Source: Aphelocoma coerulescens (taxonomy: Eukaryota > Chordata > Aves > Passeriformes > Corvidae). Taken from it: DNA of 64,000 nucleotides. A model generated the notes under the pieces. The model did no database searches. It worked only from the letters and a program-made list of their open reading frames with translations, and was not told where the DNA came from. Position numbers and translations under genes: made by a program. The DNA lies in NCBI RefSeq assembly GCF_041296385.1, contig NC_091033.1:16016501-16080500 (forward strand), read 5' to 3'. Positions 1-14,249 of this stretch are shown in pieces. Each line of letters opens with the position of its first letter. The first letter of the stretch is position 1.

Positions 1-49
1 TAAAATTGCATTTAATAATCTTAGTGTTCCTTAATTATATTATTGACCT

Positions 50-186
50 AATCTGATTGGCTCAGTTGGTTAGAGCATGGTACTAATAACACCGTGGTTC
101 GATCCCTTATAGACCTTTCACTTCAGAGTTGGAGTTCATGATCTTTGTGGCTTATTTCCAACTCAGAATATTCTGTGATTCTGAGA
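50..186 (+). mobile_element. tRNA-Ile-derived SINE with CR1-like tail (TguSINE1-like)
   Basis: The left half resembles a tRNA-Ile gene. An A-box-like segment lies at 58-69, the anticodon loop CTAATAA with anticodon AAT at 85-87, and a perfect B box GGTTCGATCC at 96-105. The acceptor stem is not intact, so this is not a working tRNA. It is followed at about 126-186 by sequence that looks like a CR1 LINE 3' end: a TTGGA...ATGATCTTTGTGG stretch, then TTCCAACTCAG, then the tandem ATTCTGTGATTCTG ending. A tRNA head joined to a LINE tail is the structure of a SINE mobilised by that LINE. Birds are known to have such an element, TguSINE1 (tRNA-Ile head, CR1-X tail). The left boundary is approximate. 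Family assignment is from memory and not from a database search. Confidence 0.8.
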
Positions 187-480
187 CTGGCAAAAGTATC
201 TTCTTAAGTGTCTACTTTTCTCACACCTACAATTGCTTTGTATATCAATTAATTTAACACTAATAATCCAGATCATATTCTGGAAAAACCCATTTTGGAA
301 CCGGACTATTTCTGTACTCTTGCATTATGGAAAGATACTGAGATTTCTGAACAGTTATCCTTTGAGTGTATTGTAACCACAACTAACTGAATGTGAGAAC
401 ATTAATGTTCTTTTACTCATGAACTTTTGCTATAACCTTATAACCTAAGTTCTTAAAATTAGGGTTTTATATTTTCCCAG
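187..480. other. Intergenic, nothing recognised
   Basis: AT-rich sequence between the SINE and the first CR1 fragment. I see no open frame of note, repeat or motif. Confidence 0.5.
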
Positions 481-625
481 AATCATAGAATCACAGTATT
501 ATTTGGGTTGGAAGGGACCTTACAGATGATCTTGTTCCAACTCCACTGCCATGGGCAAGGATGCCTTCCATTAGATCAGCTTGCTCAGAGCCCCATCAAC
601 CTGACCTTGAACACTTCCAGGAATG
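481..625 (-). mobile_element. CR1 LINE 3' fragment, reverse orientation
   Basis: Read on the minus strand the fragment ends in the CR1 terminal repeat (CTGTGATTCTATGATT; seen on the plus strand as AATCATAGAATCACAG at 481-496). Before that come the typical AGGTCCCTTCCAACCC-like block (plus strand GGGTTGGAAGGGACCT at 505-520) and the CCATGGCAGTGGAGTTGGAA-like region. The element is truncated at its 5' end, the usual state of CR1 copies, which keep only the 3' UTR after incomplete reverse transcription. No ORF2 coding sequence is present. The 5' limit near 625 is approximate. Confidence 0.88.
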
Positions 626-976
626 GGAATTTTATGCTGACAATTATTGATAGAGGCAAATGGTATTGAGAATCTAGAATGGGTATGTATCTCTAATATT
701 AGATACCCGTTTTGCATGCTTGTGTGTACAGTTTATATATTTTTAATAGATTTACTTACTACAGTAACAGATTAAAAACGGGAGTTTCAGGGATTTTATT
801 TTTCTTTAGATGTGTTTAGCTTCGCCTTTCTGCAAGTGTAATACATTGATCTCTACTAATATGTGTTTCTTATGGATACTGGAACTTCATATACAGTGTT
901 TAAAATGATCGACATTAGAAATATATACTCCTCTGGTTTTAGCCTACTTAAACTAGGAAATCTCTGTGTGTTTGTA

Positions 977-1012
<36 letters not shown>

Positions 1013-4000
1013 ACATATAGAAGTTAGGCTTGGCTTTTAATTTTTGACAGCTTCATACACCCAGTCACTAAAATTGGTCTAGCAAGATTGTTCTGATATG
1101 CAGGAAATGTATTCTTCATTGTTCTGCTTGAGTAAACATTCTGTTGGTCCCTGCTATTTTGGGTATTTTGGTCTCTTTTGATACTTGTCTTTTTTTTTCT
1201 CCTTTTTCTGTTTTATTTTCTCTGCATCTCTGCCCCATGTGTACACTGGATGCTTGAAAAATACAAGAGTTTCAAAACAGAGAGGAACCCTTTAGGCCAG
1301 AATTAATTGGTATTTTTGGCTTGTAACACAAGGATTTATGGCAAATATTATATTCCTTGCAGATCTGTGCTATCTACACTGGTAATATATACAATTGCAC
1401 TTCATCAGAGTGAATGAAAGTTTGTTTTCCTTTGGCTGTAGGTAGTATGTGAGAGACACCATCAGTCAGTATCAGAAACTTGTACATCGGACATGCCTCT
1501 GAATGCCAGCTTTCTTGGGATGCAAGAACCGGATGACATTTCATTTGTGAAGTCTTTTTCTTATTATTTTTGTACATAGTTTCTTGCATGATAGTAGGTG
1601 ATGATGCAGGGGACAAAGACAAAATAAAAATTTTAACTGTGGCACATGATACATACAGAAAGGACAAGGAAGTGGAATTAAACCACTGTGCAGAAAGATA
1701 AATAACACCAATTAAATATTGCTTCATTTCTGAAAATATTCTAATACTGGGGTGTTAATTTTTAAGAAAATGCAGCTGTCCTCAGATATGAGTAGTATTT
1801 GTTGCAGCAGGAGCAATTTTTTAGTAGTATGGCTGAACTAAATCTCTTGAAATAGCCAAAATACAATGGATATAAATCACTTTCCTAGTGTTGCAGTGAC
1901 ACAAAAAACTCCCCAGTCCTGCATGGACGTTTCAGTTAATGTAGATTTCAGGTCAAAGTGTTTTCAATAAAAGAAGTATAGAAAAAAATCTACTCTTTTT
2001 AATAATTGAAAAATAATTAGTAGCTGTATTGTTTCTAAAGAAAAGTATTTTTGAAATCAAAGTATAGCACGAGTGTTAAGGATTGTCTATATGGAGGCCT
2101 GATGTGAGGTTTCCTGAATAGAATGAAGTGAATAGTTTTGTTTGCAGCAGGATTTCCTTGTATAAATGAATAGTGATTGTTCATTTTAATATGCACTAAA
2201 AAATAAATTCAGGCTGTATGGAGCAATGGAGAGTATTAGGTTGTGTGCATATAAACAATTATTCTTTGTTTAAGTCTCTAGTAGATTTACAGAGCAAACA
2301 TTCTAAAATGTGTGGAGAGATAGCTCTGGCTTTCAAGGCTGAATTCTGCGGTGCACTGGTGGTATAACACACACCTGCATCTCTGGAAGAACTTTATTAA
2401 GGAAGTGCTGAGTCTGTTCTCTTGGCTCTATGTTTAACTATAGCGCATGCTAAAAACTACTGAATTCCTGTTCTTGGAGTAATTGAGTGGTTTTATTCTG
2501 ATTAGATGTATTATTTTTCCTTTTGTCTGAATGTCCTGTAAGTCTGTTCTTCGTTGTTTAGTATCTTATGTATATGGTAAAATTTAATCTTGAGAAAAGT
2601 AGGTCCAGACAGTGGTTTAGAATTAATTTCAAATATGAAAATATGTTTCATTTGTGGCCACATGAATGACAAGTATTTATCACATCACTCTCTTGTCTCC
2701 ATACAAGCTTAAGATATAAAGGGAAGTATGCATTTAATTACTTTAATTTCAGTCAAGTCTTCTCTAAAAGATGATTTGTAACCTCAAATTATTAGCCATT
2801 TGCTTACTCACCAGAGAATTCCTGATAAAAATGATCAAGTGTTCTACTAGAAAAACAAAATTCTTATTCTCTCGTCCTTTACCCATTACTCTGGTGAGAA
2901 AATTTGATCAAATCAACAAATTAAAAAATTGAACAACTCTTATGTTACTATTATAAAAGAAAAAATAATTTCTCCATTTCAAGAAATGGAATAAAGATGA
3001 GCAAACTTTACCTTTCAAAACTTTTAGGTTTCTCTGTGAGTATTTTGCATAGCTTGAATTGTTATATTGTAGACCAAGGAAGTTATTGAGCAACCTTTGA
3101 GACTGATTGTATGTAAGCGCAAATAATAATGAGGGATGATGTGAAACACTGCAAAAGTTCTATTAAGAAATAATACTATAATTTTTAATATAAATATAAA
3201 ATGAATAAATATAATAATATCTAAATGGTTTAAGCACAAGCAGCTGCTAGTTGTAGTGGTTGTGTACTTCTTTATAGTTCCTCCAATCTTAGGAATTTGG
3301 GGCATGTTGGATTTAGCTTAGCTACAGTTCAGGTTTTTGGCAGTCATGTACAGGCTATGCTCAAACCTTCTTAACTTAAAGTAGATTTAAGGGGATTTTT
3401 AGATGTTGGATTTTTTTCTTATATAAAACAATGTTAGGCATTTTCGTTGGTTGACATAGTTACTACTGTTCCTAGTATGATAAAGCAAGAGGAAGAAAAA
3501 ATTTCTTAGCAGTTCACATGAGCTACTAGAGAAACCTCTCATAAGATTAATTCTAAATCATACAGAGAAACCATTCTGCTGACTTTGCTGTTGTGTAACC
3601 TTTCAGTAGAATCACATCTTCATTTTGCTTATTTCTTCCACTCTTCTAGTAATCTGGCTTTGTCTCCCCCTTTAACAGGGAATTTTAATGGAAAGCTGTG
3701 GTGTGTTTGGCTCCCATTCTTTTCTGCAGACAATGTTACTAGTAAAGAGTTTGTCATGAAGAAATGCATCCCTCTTACATGCCCAGATTCAATTCTGTAT
3801 ACTCGTGTATGCTCCTTGACTGTGTCACAGCACAGTGTATGGTCCTCAAAAACTGCAAATTTGTCTGCTCACTGGAAAATTAAGTTCAGGGGGATTTCAA
3901 AGTGAAAACTGATTGTCACTGAAGAGGGATTGATTAATGTCTGTGTGAGAACTGCAATTTTGAACCTGAACTGCTAGTGAATGAGGATTGCAACTGTTTT

Positions 4001-7000
4001 AACAGCTAGGGGTATGCTGCTGTTAAATACTAAACATTAACCCACCCCTTTTAAGTTTAATTTTATGCTTGTACAGTTGAGCACTCAAGTGGTCTTTTTG
4101 TTTGGTCCCTTGCACAAGTATATTATCATTATATGTGTCCATGTCATAAACGTGTAGTTTCTGTGTTCCAGGGTCCAGTACACAGGACAGGTGGAGCTTA
4201 CTGCATCAGATAACTGCAGCACTTTCTCACTGTTCTGTTGCCTGGCGTATCAGACACTGTACAACAGTGAACCTGAATGCTATTTTGGATAACTTACAGT
4301 GACTATCAACGTATGTAAATACTTTGTGATTATTACAGGGTTTGAAAATCGGTGTCATTACTGCATTGTTCCAGACAAAGCGGAGATAGGTGTGGCACAA
4401 TTTAGATTAAAACTTTGTGATTATTTTAGGAATATGGAGGACTGATTTATCTAGATGACTTTGCATTTTTGGAGCATTTTACAGCATAATTGTTATAAAC
4501 ATTTTTTTGGCTTCATTTACAGTGTAGCACATACAGTGCTTCTGAGATACTCAGTTAACACCCAGGAGATGGTGACCATAGCAATAGGTATCAGCTGTGG
4601 GAAAAAGCCTTGCTCTAACTAATTTCTTGGTCATGCAGCAGAAGTTATTAATAGTTAAATGTTAGTGTAATTGCTCACCATTGAGCATGCTTTTTCTGGT
4701 GAAGGGTTATTTTGTTCCTGCTTGGAATTTTTTGGGTTAGTTTTGTTTGCTTTTGCTGTCACATGGAAGACTGCTGCAGGCCAGTCCGTAAGAGCAGTGG
4801 GAACCTTCACATTCATACTATTGTGTTCTACTTAATGAGTGTAGTTAGTGCTGTAGTAACTTTTGTTATCCTCTGCATGTGAGTGAGCTATGTGGCCTTG
4901 CCAGAAACCTAAATAGTTTTATGCCAACAGAAAGAGGGCTTCAGCAGCTGAGGGATTCTAGATTTACTTTCAAGTTCCAGAGGCGGGTATGCAGATGTAG
5001 CTAAAAGGACCCTGAATCTGTTCTACCCACTTACCTGTTTTTATTAGCCTTTCATCTTCCTGGCTATTAGAAATAGTTAACAGCAAATGAGTTCCTCGCC
5101 TCTAATAGAAGAAAGAAAACAGGTTAAAGACCTGTGACGTGTTCACTCTGTTTACCTGTGCCAGTAAATTTATGGAGGGTTTTAGAGGAGTTCTGAGGAT
5201 AGTATACAAGAATAGAGTTCACTATAGACTAGTTAAAAATGTGTACTGTTTCAAAAATTCTTCAGTGGGTGCTTGGAAATGAATGATGATATATGCATTG
5301 CAAGCCACAGTAAGTTTTGCTTTTCAGTTTATCTTTCATTTAGTCATCTCGTATATTAAAAAACAACATTGTGTGTAAAGAGAATGTATCAATTAAAGAT
5401 GACTGGAACAAATTGCAGTCTGTGGCACTTGTACAGGTAAATTTATTTGATTGTTTAACTGGGTGCACATTTTTCATGCAAGAATTATGGTTATTACTGT
5501 GCTTGAGGGCAATTGTTTTAATGGTTTTGTCCCCTTTGAAATACAGTACTTATATCAATAAAAGAAATAGCTAATTATGTCCAGGATCTTTAGTCTCATT
5601 CAATACAACACTGAACCCAGGGAGGGGTGACTAGTCTTAAAGTAATCTGCAATAGTGTTACAGTGAACTCCAAGTAAGTGTAAGTTAAATCCAGTGTATA
5701 TATTTGTCTACTGAGGTAGCAGGCAAGTTAGCCTTTGACATCTTTTTTCATGGATTTCTAACCTTGTTGATGTTGAGCCATTCATCTGACCTTTCATCCC
5801 CATGAAAGGGGGAATATGATTTGGTCCAAAACTGACATTTGTAATACATCTTCAATGAATTTTGATGCAGCTGAGAAGAGAAAGTGTTCTAGCACAGTGT
5901 GAGGTTCTTCTGGGTAAATTGAGTGGATTATACTGTGTGTAGTTAGAAGCACACACAGGTTGTAGGCTGTCTTAATGTTTCGCTGTCCACTGGACAGAGA
6001 TGAACAGGGCCAATGTGCCTGAGAAAAATTATTAGGGAGACTAGGATGTGATGTTCTAGGCCAGAAAGATGCTTGGCTTTCGAAGGGAAGCAGAAACAAC
6101 TGGCACAAGGAGCTTTATGGTTTTGAAAAAGTGGATTGAAGGTAAGAAGAGATGACAATAAAAACAGAGGGACTGAACTTTACAGGGCTATGGATCATTG
6201 TAAGCTGTACTAAGTGAAACACTGGAATATGATTTGTGAAGTATCCCTAATGCTGGCAAGGGGATGAACTGAATGATAATCTAATATGGGACAAACACAG
6301 TTCATGGTTATACCCTTCATTTTGGGCTGTCTATAGAGCTGAATAGAGATTAGTGATAAACAGTTTTTCTTTCTGCTTTATATTCTTTGTGCCCATGAGC
6401 TTTGCAAACATGTTTTAATAAAAAGCTGAAGTAGATCTTAGGCACTGTTTCAGGCTTTAAGCTTTTGCTGCCTTCTAATACTACCTCAGAGGGGGCGTTC
6501 ATGTACTTCTGAGAATATCAGTGTAAAAGTATAGGCCTTGTTAAAGAAGTGTGTAACCTCTATATTAGCTAATTTTAGGTGGATTTTTCCCTTTAAAGGC
6601 ATCTGAGTGTCTTCAGAAAGCACTATGAAGCTATAATTAATTGTCAAAGCCCTACTGGTGAAGTCCACACTGCTCCAGAACATAAAAATGATCTGTATGT
6701 TACCTGTAATGTCATGACTTGTTTCCTTGAACAGTAATTGGTGTCAATTATAGATAAACTGTAAACTTGAAATTGTGTTGTTTAGCTGCTAAGGACCTTG
6801 AGAGTGTGATCTTCTAACTCAGCTACAGTAGTATAGATTCCATCTGTAGTGCAGAAATTGTCTAGGGACATAAATTACAGCAATTAAAATTAGCTAAAGG
6901 AGAGAGAATGATGCATTATTAATTGGCATAGTCATTAAAGGGCTGAAAAGAACCTAAAAGAGATACAATGTCAATACTCAAGCACTAAAAGTGAGTGTGC

Positions 7001-10000
7001 AAAGATCAGTGATTGTATTCAAAGCCTAAGGTCATTAAGACACAGGCAATTACGTGGAATTTTATGACTGTGGATTAAGATCACTCAAACATACTAACAA
7101 TATGTTAAAATGGAATTTTTTTAGGAATGATGATGTTCAGATGCCTACTCTGAAGACTGGAATAGTAGTGCAAATAATTTCTACTTAAGAATGTGTAGCA
7201 TTGTATCTTAAAGACGTTGGAAGCAATAAAGAATTGTAAGGAAATCCCGTCTGTAATTTGGTGAATTTAAGCAGAAAATTAACATTTTTCAGCATTAAAT
7301 ATAATAATCTGAGCTCATATTAAGAAGAATAAATCCTGGTACACTGAAGAATGAAGATTTAATTAAGTCTCTTTATACCTCAGAAGCAAAGTCTTGCCTG
7401 TGTCATGCTGAGAAAGACAGCAGTGTGAGTAAGAGACTCGTGATAATGTTGCTGTGTATCAGCTACTTAATTATTCATAAAACTTCTTGTCTGTGAGTTT
7501 CAGTGATATACTTACCTCAGCTAATTTTCTTTATAGGAAATAATGCTTGTTTTGTAAAATAGTTCACTTATAGTGCTATAAATGAGGAAAAAATGGGGAA
7601 AGGATCTGTCTTTCATGAAAGAGCAGTTTTACTAATTGATTTGCAAAGCAAAGTAGGCTTCAAATACTTGGAGGCATTAGGACAGTAATTTACTTACTTT
7701 GACAACTAATGGGACAGTGTATTTGGACTAATGGGACTGGGTGGAGAGTTAAAACTCCAAAGCAAACATCTCAAATTTTCCTCATCTAAGGGAACCTTGG
7801 GAATTTTTGGCTTTTAAAAACTTGCCAATGGTTTCCTATTCTACTTGCTAAGAATCCAGATTTCTAATTCTTCTCACTGTCTACTCTAAAGTTTAAACAC
7901 TGAATGTGATTAGCTTTGCTGAACAGATGTCGAATTGAATGGCCTCTGTTGATTCAGAGAATCTGAGTAGTGTCAGAGTTCAGTTACTATGCTTTCAGGA
8001 AGGCCTGTTGCCAAAAAGAGCTTTCTTTTTTCTATTTCCAGTTTCTATGCCAGAGTCTGCATCAGCATGCAACTGGACTCAAGAAAAGCATGTATGTATA
8101 GCCACTGAAAGAGCAATACAAATGTACAGCTACATCTTCTCTAAGCCCCCCATGCATTACTTGCTCCAACAGCAAGTTAAGGGGGGGCTCCCCGTTTGCC
8201 TGTTAGACAGGTACCTTTTTGCCTAAATGAATATTTTTGACCAGTTAGTATCCTTCTGAGTACCGAGAACCAGATATGCCATGACTTGTCTATTTAGCCA
8301 TTGAGCAGTGGTTAAAATCTATCATGTAACCTCAGAGACAGCCAAGGGCATGGCCAGCTTTATCGCTGTGTTTGGTGTGGTGGAAGGGTTTGCTTGTTCC
8401 AAGTTTAATGATTTAGCGCTATCACTCTGAAATGGCTTTATTATATCCAGCACTTTATTATTTTAGATACTTTGCTGTTACATCCTCAAAACTGCATTGG
8501 TTTAAATTAACTGTTTGGTAGTCAGAGTGGGCATCTTATGATGCAGTGTACTTTTTTATTGGTTTTGTTCTCTCAGGATGTTTCTGTGATTTAGTGCATG
8601 ATACCAATTAGAAATTGTGGAATTCGAAATCTTTGGGGTCTAAGTAACTAACAAATTTCCACTATTCCATTCCTGTCTTCCATTAATATTGCTGCTGCTC
8701 TTTTCAGGCTGTTGGGCTGTGTGACCAAGTCATTGCCTGGAGGTGTAATCACAACAATCATTAGAACTGAACCAGAATGTTGAATATTCATTTTAAGTCA
8801 TACAGGCAAATAAGTCTGGCTCATATTTTCAAACAATGTTTGATGTCAAAAAGGGAAATATGTGCCCATGATCTCAGCTATGTTCTACCCTGCTCCTTTG
8901 GCTCAGATTTCCTGCAATGCAACATAAAATAAAATCGACTGCACAAAACCCAATCAACCAAATGCTTCATTACTTAAACACTAACGTATTTTATACAAAA
9001 TAGTAGTCCAAATTAAATGGGTTTTACTGGAATTTACTGCTGCTCATTGGTGTGAGCACTGCGCATTTTGCTTTAATTTACTCAAATTATGAAATATAAC
9101 AGGGAGATAATGGGATTGTTGTTACAGTGTAGTTATAGTCCACAGCATTTGACTTTGGCCCTACTTTGCCACATAGTATCAGAAAAGTAGTTGTTGTCTG
9201 CTTGTGGGGCTGGTTTTTTCTGCTAGTGGGGAACTGAAAATCGTGCATAACATGAATTGATAGGATTATTAAGATGAAGACACTTTTATTTTAAAAATGA
9301 AATATATAAAGGTTGCAAGTGTGCTACAGTGATTAGAGAGAAACATTGGTATTATTGATATTCTTTTTTAACTAGAGTGGGGACAGAATAAGGCAAAATT
9401 ATAGAGGAATTTGTCTTCTTTCAGTCAGTATTTGGTGAACAGTAACCTTTTCATCAGGTTGCTTATAGCTGGGGAGCCAGTTGTTACTTCCCTGCCATTT
9501 CCTCAAAACTCCTGCATTGTTGGTTGCAGCATTACTACAAGCTAGTCTGACTATCCAGACAAACTAAAAGGCCTCATGAAATGATTTGATTGAAGTAAGG
9601 TTGAAAGGTGATGGTAAACTCTTGTGATGCCTGTCAGAATGGTTGGGTATTGCAGATACGAAGCACGATATTTCCATTTGAGTAAATTGGAGGCCCTACT
9701 ACTCAGAATTGCTGTAAATAATGACAATACTAAGGAAGAAAGGTATCAGATAAGGTCTTCGTACTATAAAAAGATAAGTTTCATTTAATGTTATTTGAAA
9801 CCACAATTTAATGATAACAATTATAGGATACTGTCTTACACTTCTCTTGACAGCAGACCACAGGAAATAGAGCACACGTTCTTGTAACAGAAGAAATGGA
9901 TTATCTCTGTAATTATGTTGCTTGCTCTCCTTTATCTTGTAAGAACTTTGGAATGTGTTAATGTCTCTTTGAACTTTTTCTGACAGTTTGACATTGTTGA

Positions 10001-10072
10001 ATTTTGAGAAAAGACTATACAGTTGTTCCCTAGAAAAAGGGAAAAAAACCTTTAAGAAAAAATTGTCATTTT
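626..10072. other. Intergenic region far upstream of SULF2, no gene recognised
   Basis: About 9.4 kb of AT-rich non-coding DNA. The open frames in it are no longer than about 117 codons, have low-complexity or biased composition, and show no recognisable domain or plausible splice context, so I treat them as chance. Apart from the TG/TA microsatellite near 964-1013 I recognise no repeat family. Distal enhancers could be present but cannot be identified from sequence alone. Confidence 0.5.
964..1013. repeat. (TG)n-(TA)n compound microsatellite
   Basis: A TG run, slightly interrupted at its left end, passes directly into a short TA run and ends near TAACATATAG. Such compound repeats are usually length-polymorphic. 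Confidence 0.9.
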
Positions 10073-10101
10073 CTTTTTTTTTGTGTGTGTGTGTGTGTGT
10101 T
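10073..10101. repeat. Poly-T plus (GT)n microsatellite
   Basis: A T homopolymer runs into about nine GT units. Simple repeat with no further content seen. Confidence 0.85.
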
Positions 10102-13100
10102 AAGAAGTGTTCTCATGTGGAGCAGGGATTCAGCTTGGCTTGAGGATGTTGTGGGACTGGTCTTTCTGATTTAACAATCCTACTCAAGCAAAAAAGCTAA
10201 AAAGATTATTGGTTATATGATCCATGGTTTCATTTGCATGCCTAGCAGCTTTCCGAGGGGGAAAAATCCAAACCAACAAAACAACCCCATATTTTTCGTA
10301 CCTTCATTTTTTCTTCTTTTTGCTTTTTGACCAGTTAGTTTTTACATATGCTGTCCTTATGAGTGAACCCAACAGAGTTCAGAAGGCCTTTCCACCAGTA
10401 GTTCTTCCGATCTGCCAAGACACTGAACACCCCCAGAAATACAATCCTTGTATTTAGTTATTGTATTCTTTATGCTGAAGCATTCGTGAAAATATTTTTT
10501 AACTGTACAAGTAAAGTGAGTGGGCTATACATGAATTACAGTATATGAACAGTAGCATTTCCTAAATTTTAATGCTTTCCCTTTCACTTTATATTTTTAC
10601 TTTCCTTTTTGATGCAAGAGCTTGCAAATCTTAATGATGTTCGATTAACAACATTGTAATTTTATTTTCCTGTGTTGTAGTTACATTAAAATGTAGCAGA
10701 CTGTGAGAAACTGGAATTCAGAAAACTTGTAGGTATAAAAGGATAAAGCTTTGAAGATTTACTAGTAATTTGTGTATATGGTACTGTCTTGAAATACTCA
10801 ATGTCAAGTTTCTTCCAAAGGACCCTCTCTTCTTGACAGTATCCTTTGTGAGACAGATGAAAATCTGGCATGGGGAGTTACTCTGTGCTGTTTGCACATA
10901 CATAGGCTTATGTGTACTATATTTTAAAGATGCATCATTATTGGTTTTCCTTTCTTGAGCTTCTTGTGTCATTTATCACATTCTAAGAGGTCAATTTCAC
11001 TTTCATAAACAGTTTATCAGTGATCTTCATTCAGTTAACATAGCCAGGGAACAGCACCTCCCATGCAGCAGTGCCACCTTTCATATCAGAACTACTTTAC
11101 CTGCATTCTTTGTGCCAGATTAAAGTCGTGTGGATGCATCTTCCCATTTCACTTACAATAAAATAAGTTACACTGGAATGTTTGCAGTGGCCATTGGCAA
11201 AATATATGACTTTAATCACCAGCAGGAGATACTAGAGCGGTAACTGGCATGTGACCTGAACTACTACTGCATAGTAGCCATAGTGTAAACAGTTACTGAC
11301 AGCTAAGGGCTGTAGATGCAGGGTACATAACAAACTTTTGATGAGAGTTTTACTGGTCCATGTAGTTTGGTCTTGACAATATCTTTCACCAGCGTGCTAC
11401 ACATTTTAATAATGTGATATGCAGGAAAAATAAGCACATTAATGGAACATATTGCTTGATGATTTCATTTGGTTTCCTCTGGTTCTTGTATTCTACACTG
11501 AGGTTAGTGGAATTGAGGTGGCATAACTTAAGACAAACAGGGCAAAACATGATGTCAAGGATCAGAAAAAAATGACACTGAGAATTCCAGGAAAGAGCAA
11601 TAGGAGCTTGAACTCTTTTATTTGTAAGTCCACAAATCCTCCCACTTTTAGTTGTTCCTCTCTAACTGGATTGTACAAGGACCTGGACAATTTTAACCCT
11701 CTCTTATGCCTTTTTTGGTTTCTTTTTTGCCTCTCTTCTACAATATGAAGCCAACATTACTGCTGTTCATATAGAGTTGATAACTGCACTTATATCTATT
11801 GTTTATTGCATAATTTGCTAGATATTGTAGATGAAATTAAGGGTTTGTATGCACTTTTTAAAAGATATGAATGGAGTTCTTTGACTTTCTTAAAAATACC
11901 AGGTTTTTTGGTAAGCGGAGAAGAAACCAGCTATCAAAATATTACATTATGTGTTATTCTTGTTACAGTTGCTAGTGGAGTGTTGAAGTGATGCTTCCTC
12001 TGTGGGAAAAGCTTTATAAGTAACTGAGAATCTGCTTGAGCCAAATTACATTGGCTGACAAACTACATGGCTTTGCATTTTTCTTTTTGTGGGAATTTGT
12101 AGTTTTAACTTCTTAATCTTTGCTTCCTCTTTCCTAGCAATGTGTTTTGCAAGGCCAGAGGAGTGCTTTGTACTCTGTGGTCTCCTGAGGTTATCTGCTG
12201 TAATTTTCATTTATTATATTTTGCTTTCTTTGTTGACTCTTAATTTCATTTTATCATAACTTGGCATGTTGTTTAGCTGCTGTTTTCCTGAGGTCTACAA
12301 TGCCCCTGCCTTGGTCATGTCACTTTTGATTAAGCAGCTGCAAAGCCCTTTAGCCAGCTTCTAAAGGGTAAAAGTCAAAAATCAATAATGTGCCAGTCCT
12401 CCCAAAGTGCAGTAGCAGTGAGAGGTAAATGAATGATTAAACATGATTAATAACAGTATAATGGAAGACACAAAGTAGGGAAAAGTGCTCACTTTAGCCT
12501 AAATTCAGAGATTTATTGCTGAGTACTACAAATAATGGAATCATCAATCTTCCAAGGACTACAAAAGGCATCTGCTGCAGCCATTTTAAAATGCAGTGAA
12601 AAAAAATCTTGCTTCTTCATCATTGTCTGTTGTGGCCCAGTTATTCTGAGTATAAAATACATGCTGCATAAAGAAATAGGTATGTAAACTTTGTAGTTAA
12701 AATTGGTTGCTTCTTGTAGAGTTTAAAGTTGTCATGACTGTTGGCAGAGAAATAAAGATAGCCGGTATCGATTACTATGAATGTGTGTACAAAGATACCA
12801 GTGTTCATGTGGTTTTATAAGATGGTAGTTACACTTACTAAAACAGGGGATGAAGGAATCCTGCTAAAGGAGTGAAAAGAGAAACTTGTCAAGGATATAA
12901 GGCAAGTAAGAATATAAAAGCTAGAGCTTTTACGGGATAATGGAAAAAAATTTAATGATACATGATCAACAGTGCCTAGTGTTTGGTTATTGACAACACA
13001 GAAGACTAACTAGGGACAGGACCATTTTCCTTACCTTGCTCACCAAAGATGAAAATATACAGAAATGGAGAGGGGTCATTATTATATAAATGGAAAAGTT

Positions 13101-14208
13101 TTGTTAGCTGTTTGTAGCTGTAGCCTCTCAGAGTTAAGTTGTCAATGTCAGAGAAGAAAAACTTTCAGGACAGTCCAGCTTCTGCAGGAAGCAGTACTGT
13201 GGATTTCAGTTGAAATTCTGTATTTTAAGAGTTCTAAATTTGCATCCCAGAAAAGAGTAATATCTAAGGTATCTCAGAGCCATTCCTGCACAGCAAAATA
13301 TGTCTGCATTTCTAAAGGTGTGTGCGTGGGAGCAAGCTCAGAGAAGCATAGAAATGTCTTCCTGGGGCAGATATTAATAGCAGGGAGTCCTGAAGGACTG
13401 TGTGTTACAGCACAAAGCAACATTTCCATAGATGTGGTGCTACAGCTTCGTTTGTAATGAAATCTTTTTTGGCAAACCAAAGGCTTGTAAAAGCTCTTCA
13501 TTCAGTAGGAAAAATAGAACAGTGAAGTCTTTGTTTTTTTTTCTTTCTATCTTTGAATAAACTAAAGCTTGGTGTTAGGACTTGTTCTGTCTTCAGCATG
13601 AGAAGTCTTGGGTAACTTCAAGTATTCTGAGTTCAAGAACTCATCATTATCTCTAGTTTTCAGTATCAACTTCTTGCACAGTTACATTCTAGATGCGTAA
13701 ATTCATTCTATGGCTTTTAATGGATGTGTCATCACTGTTCTGGGTTTTATTCTCACCATCATGTCTCTTGTGTGCTTCCTTGCTTCTTCCCTATAAAAAT
13801 AGAATCCTTTTTACTTTGAGATCTCTTTGTGCATTATGTTTCATGTAACCCATTAGCTCTTCAGAGAAATCCCTACTCTGATCTGTTCTTCTCTTGTATT
13901 CTCCTTATCCCCAGTACTTAAATGGAATCTACTTACCTTATACATATGTATGTCTTTCCTAAATATATGGAGTCCACTTTTCTTACACAAATCTGTTCTG
14001 GAGGATGTGTATCTTCTCTGTGAAACTTTCATCTAGTGATTCTGATACTTAATTCACTTTCATGGTGAGGTCAGGAAGCTGCAGCCATCTTGGATGCCTA
14101 GATTCATTGCCCAGTGACATCTCAGCATTCTTGCAGCAACCTCTTTTCATTTATTGCACATACAGTTAGTTGGCCGTGGGATCTGGTACTGATCTTTCAA
14201 TCACACTA

Positions 14209-14249
14209 AAATCAGCTATTTTAATTTTTAAATCAGCTATTTTAATTTT
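14209..14249. repeat. 21-bp tandem duplication, two copies
   Basis: The 20-mer AAATCAGCTATTTTAATTTT occurs at 14209-14228 and again at 14230-14249, one base apart (period 21). This looks like a small local duplication. Confidence 0.9.

Noticed and set aside
58..110. A working tRNA-Ile gene
   Set aside because: The A and B boxes and anticodon loop are recognisable, but the acceptor stem does not pair and a CR1-type tail follows, so it is a SINE head.
13065..13457. 130-codon plus-strand ORF in the upstream flank
   Set aside because: No motif, homology or splice context is recognisable, and a frame of this size is expected by chance somewhere in 64 kb read in six frames.
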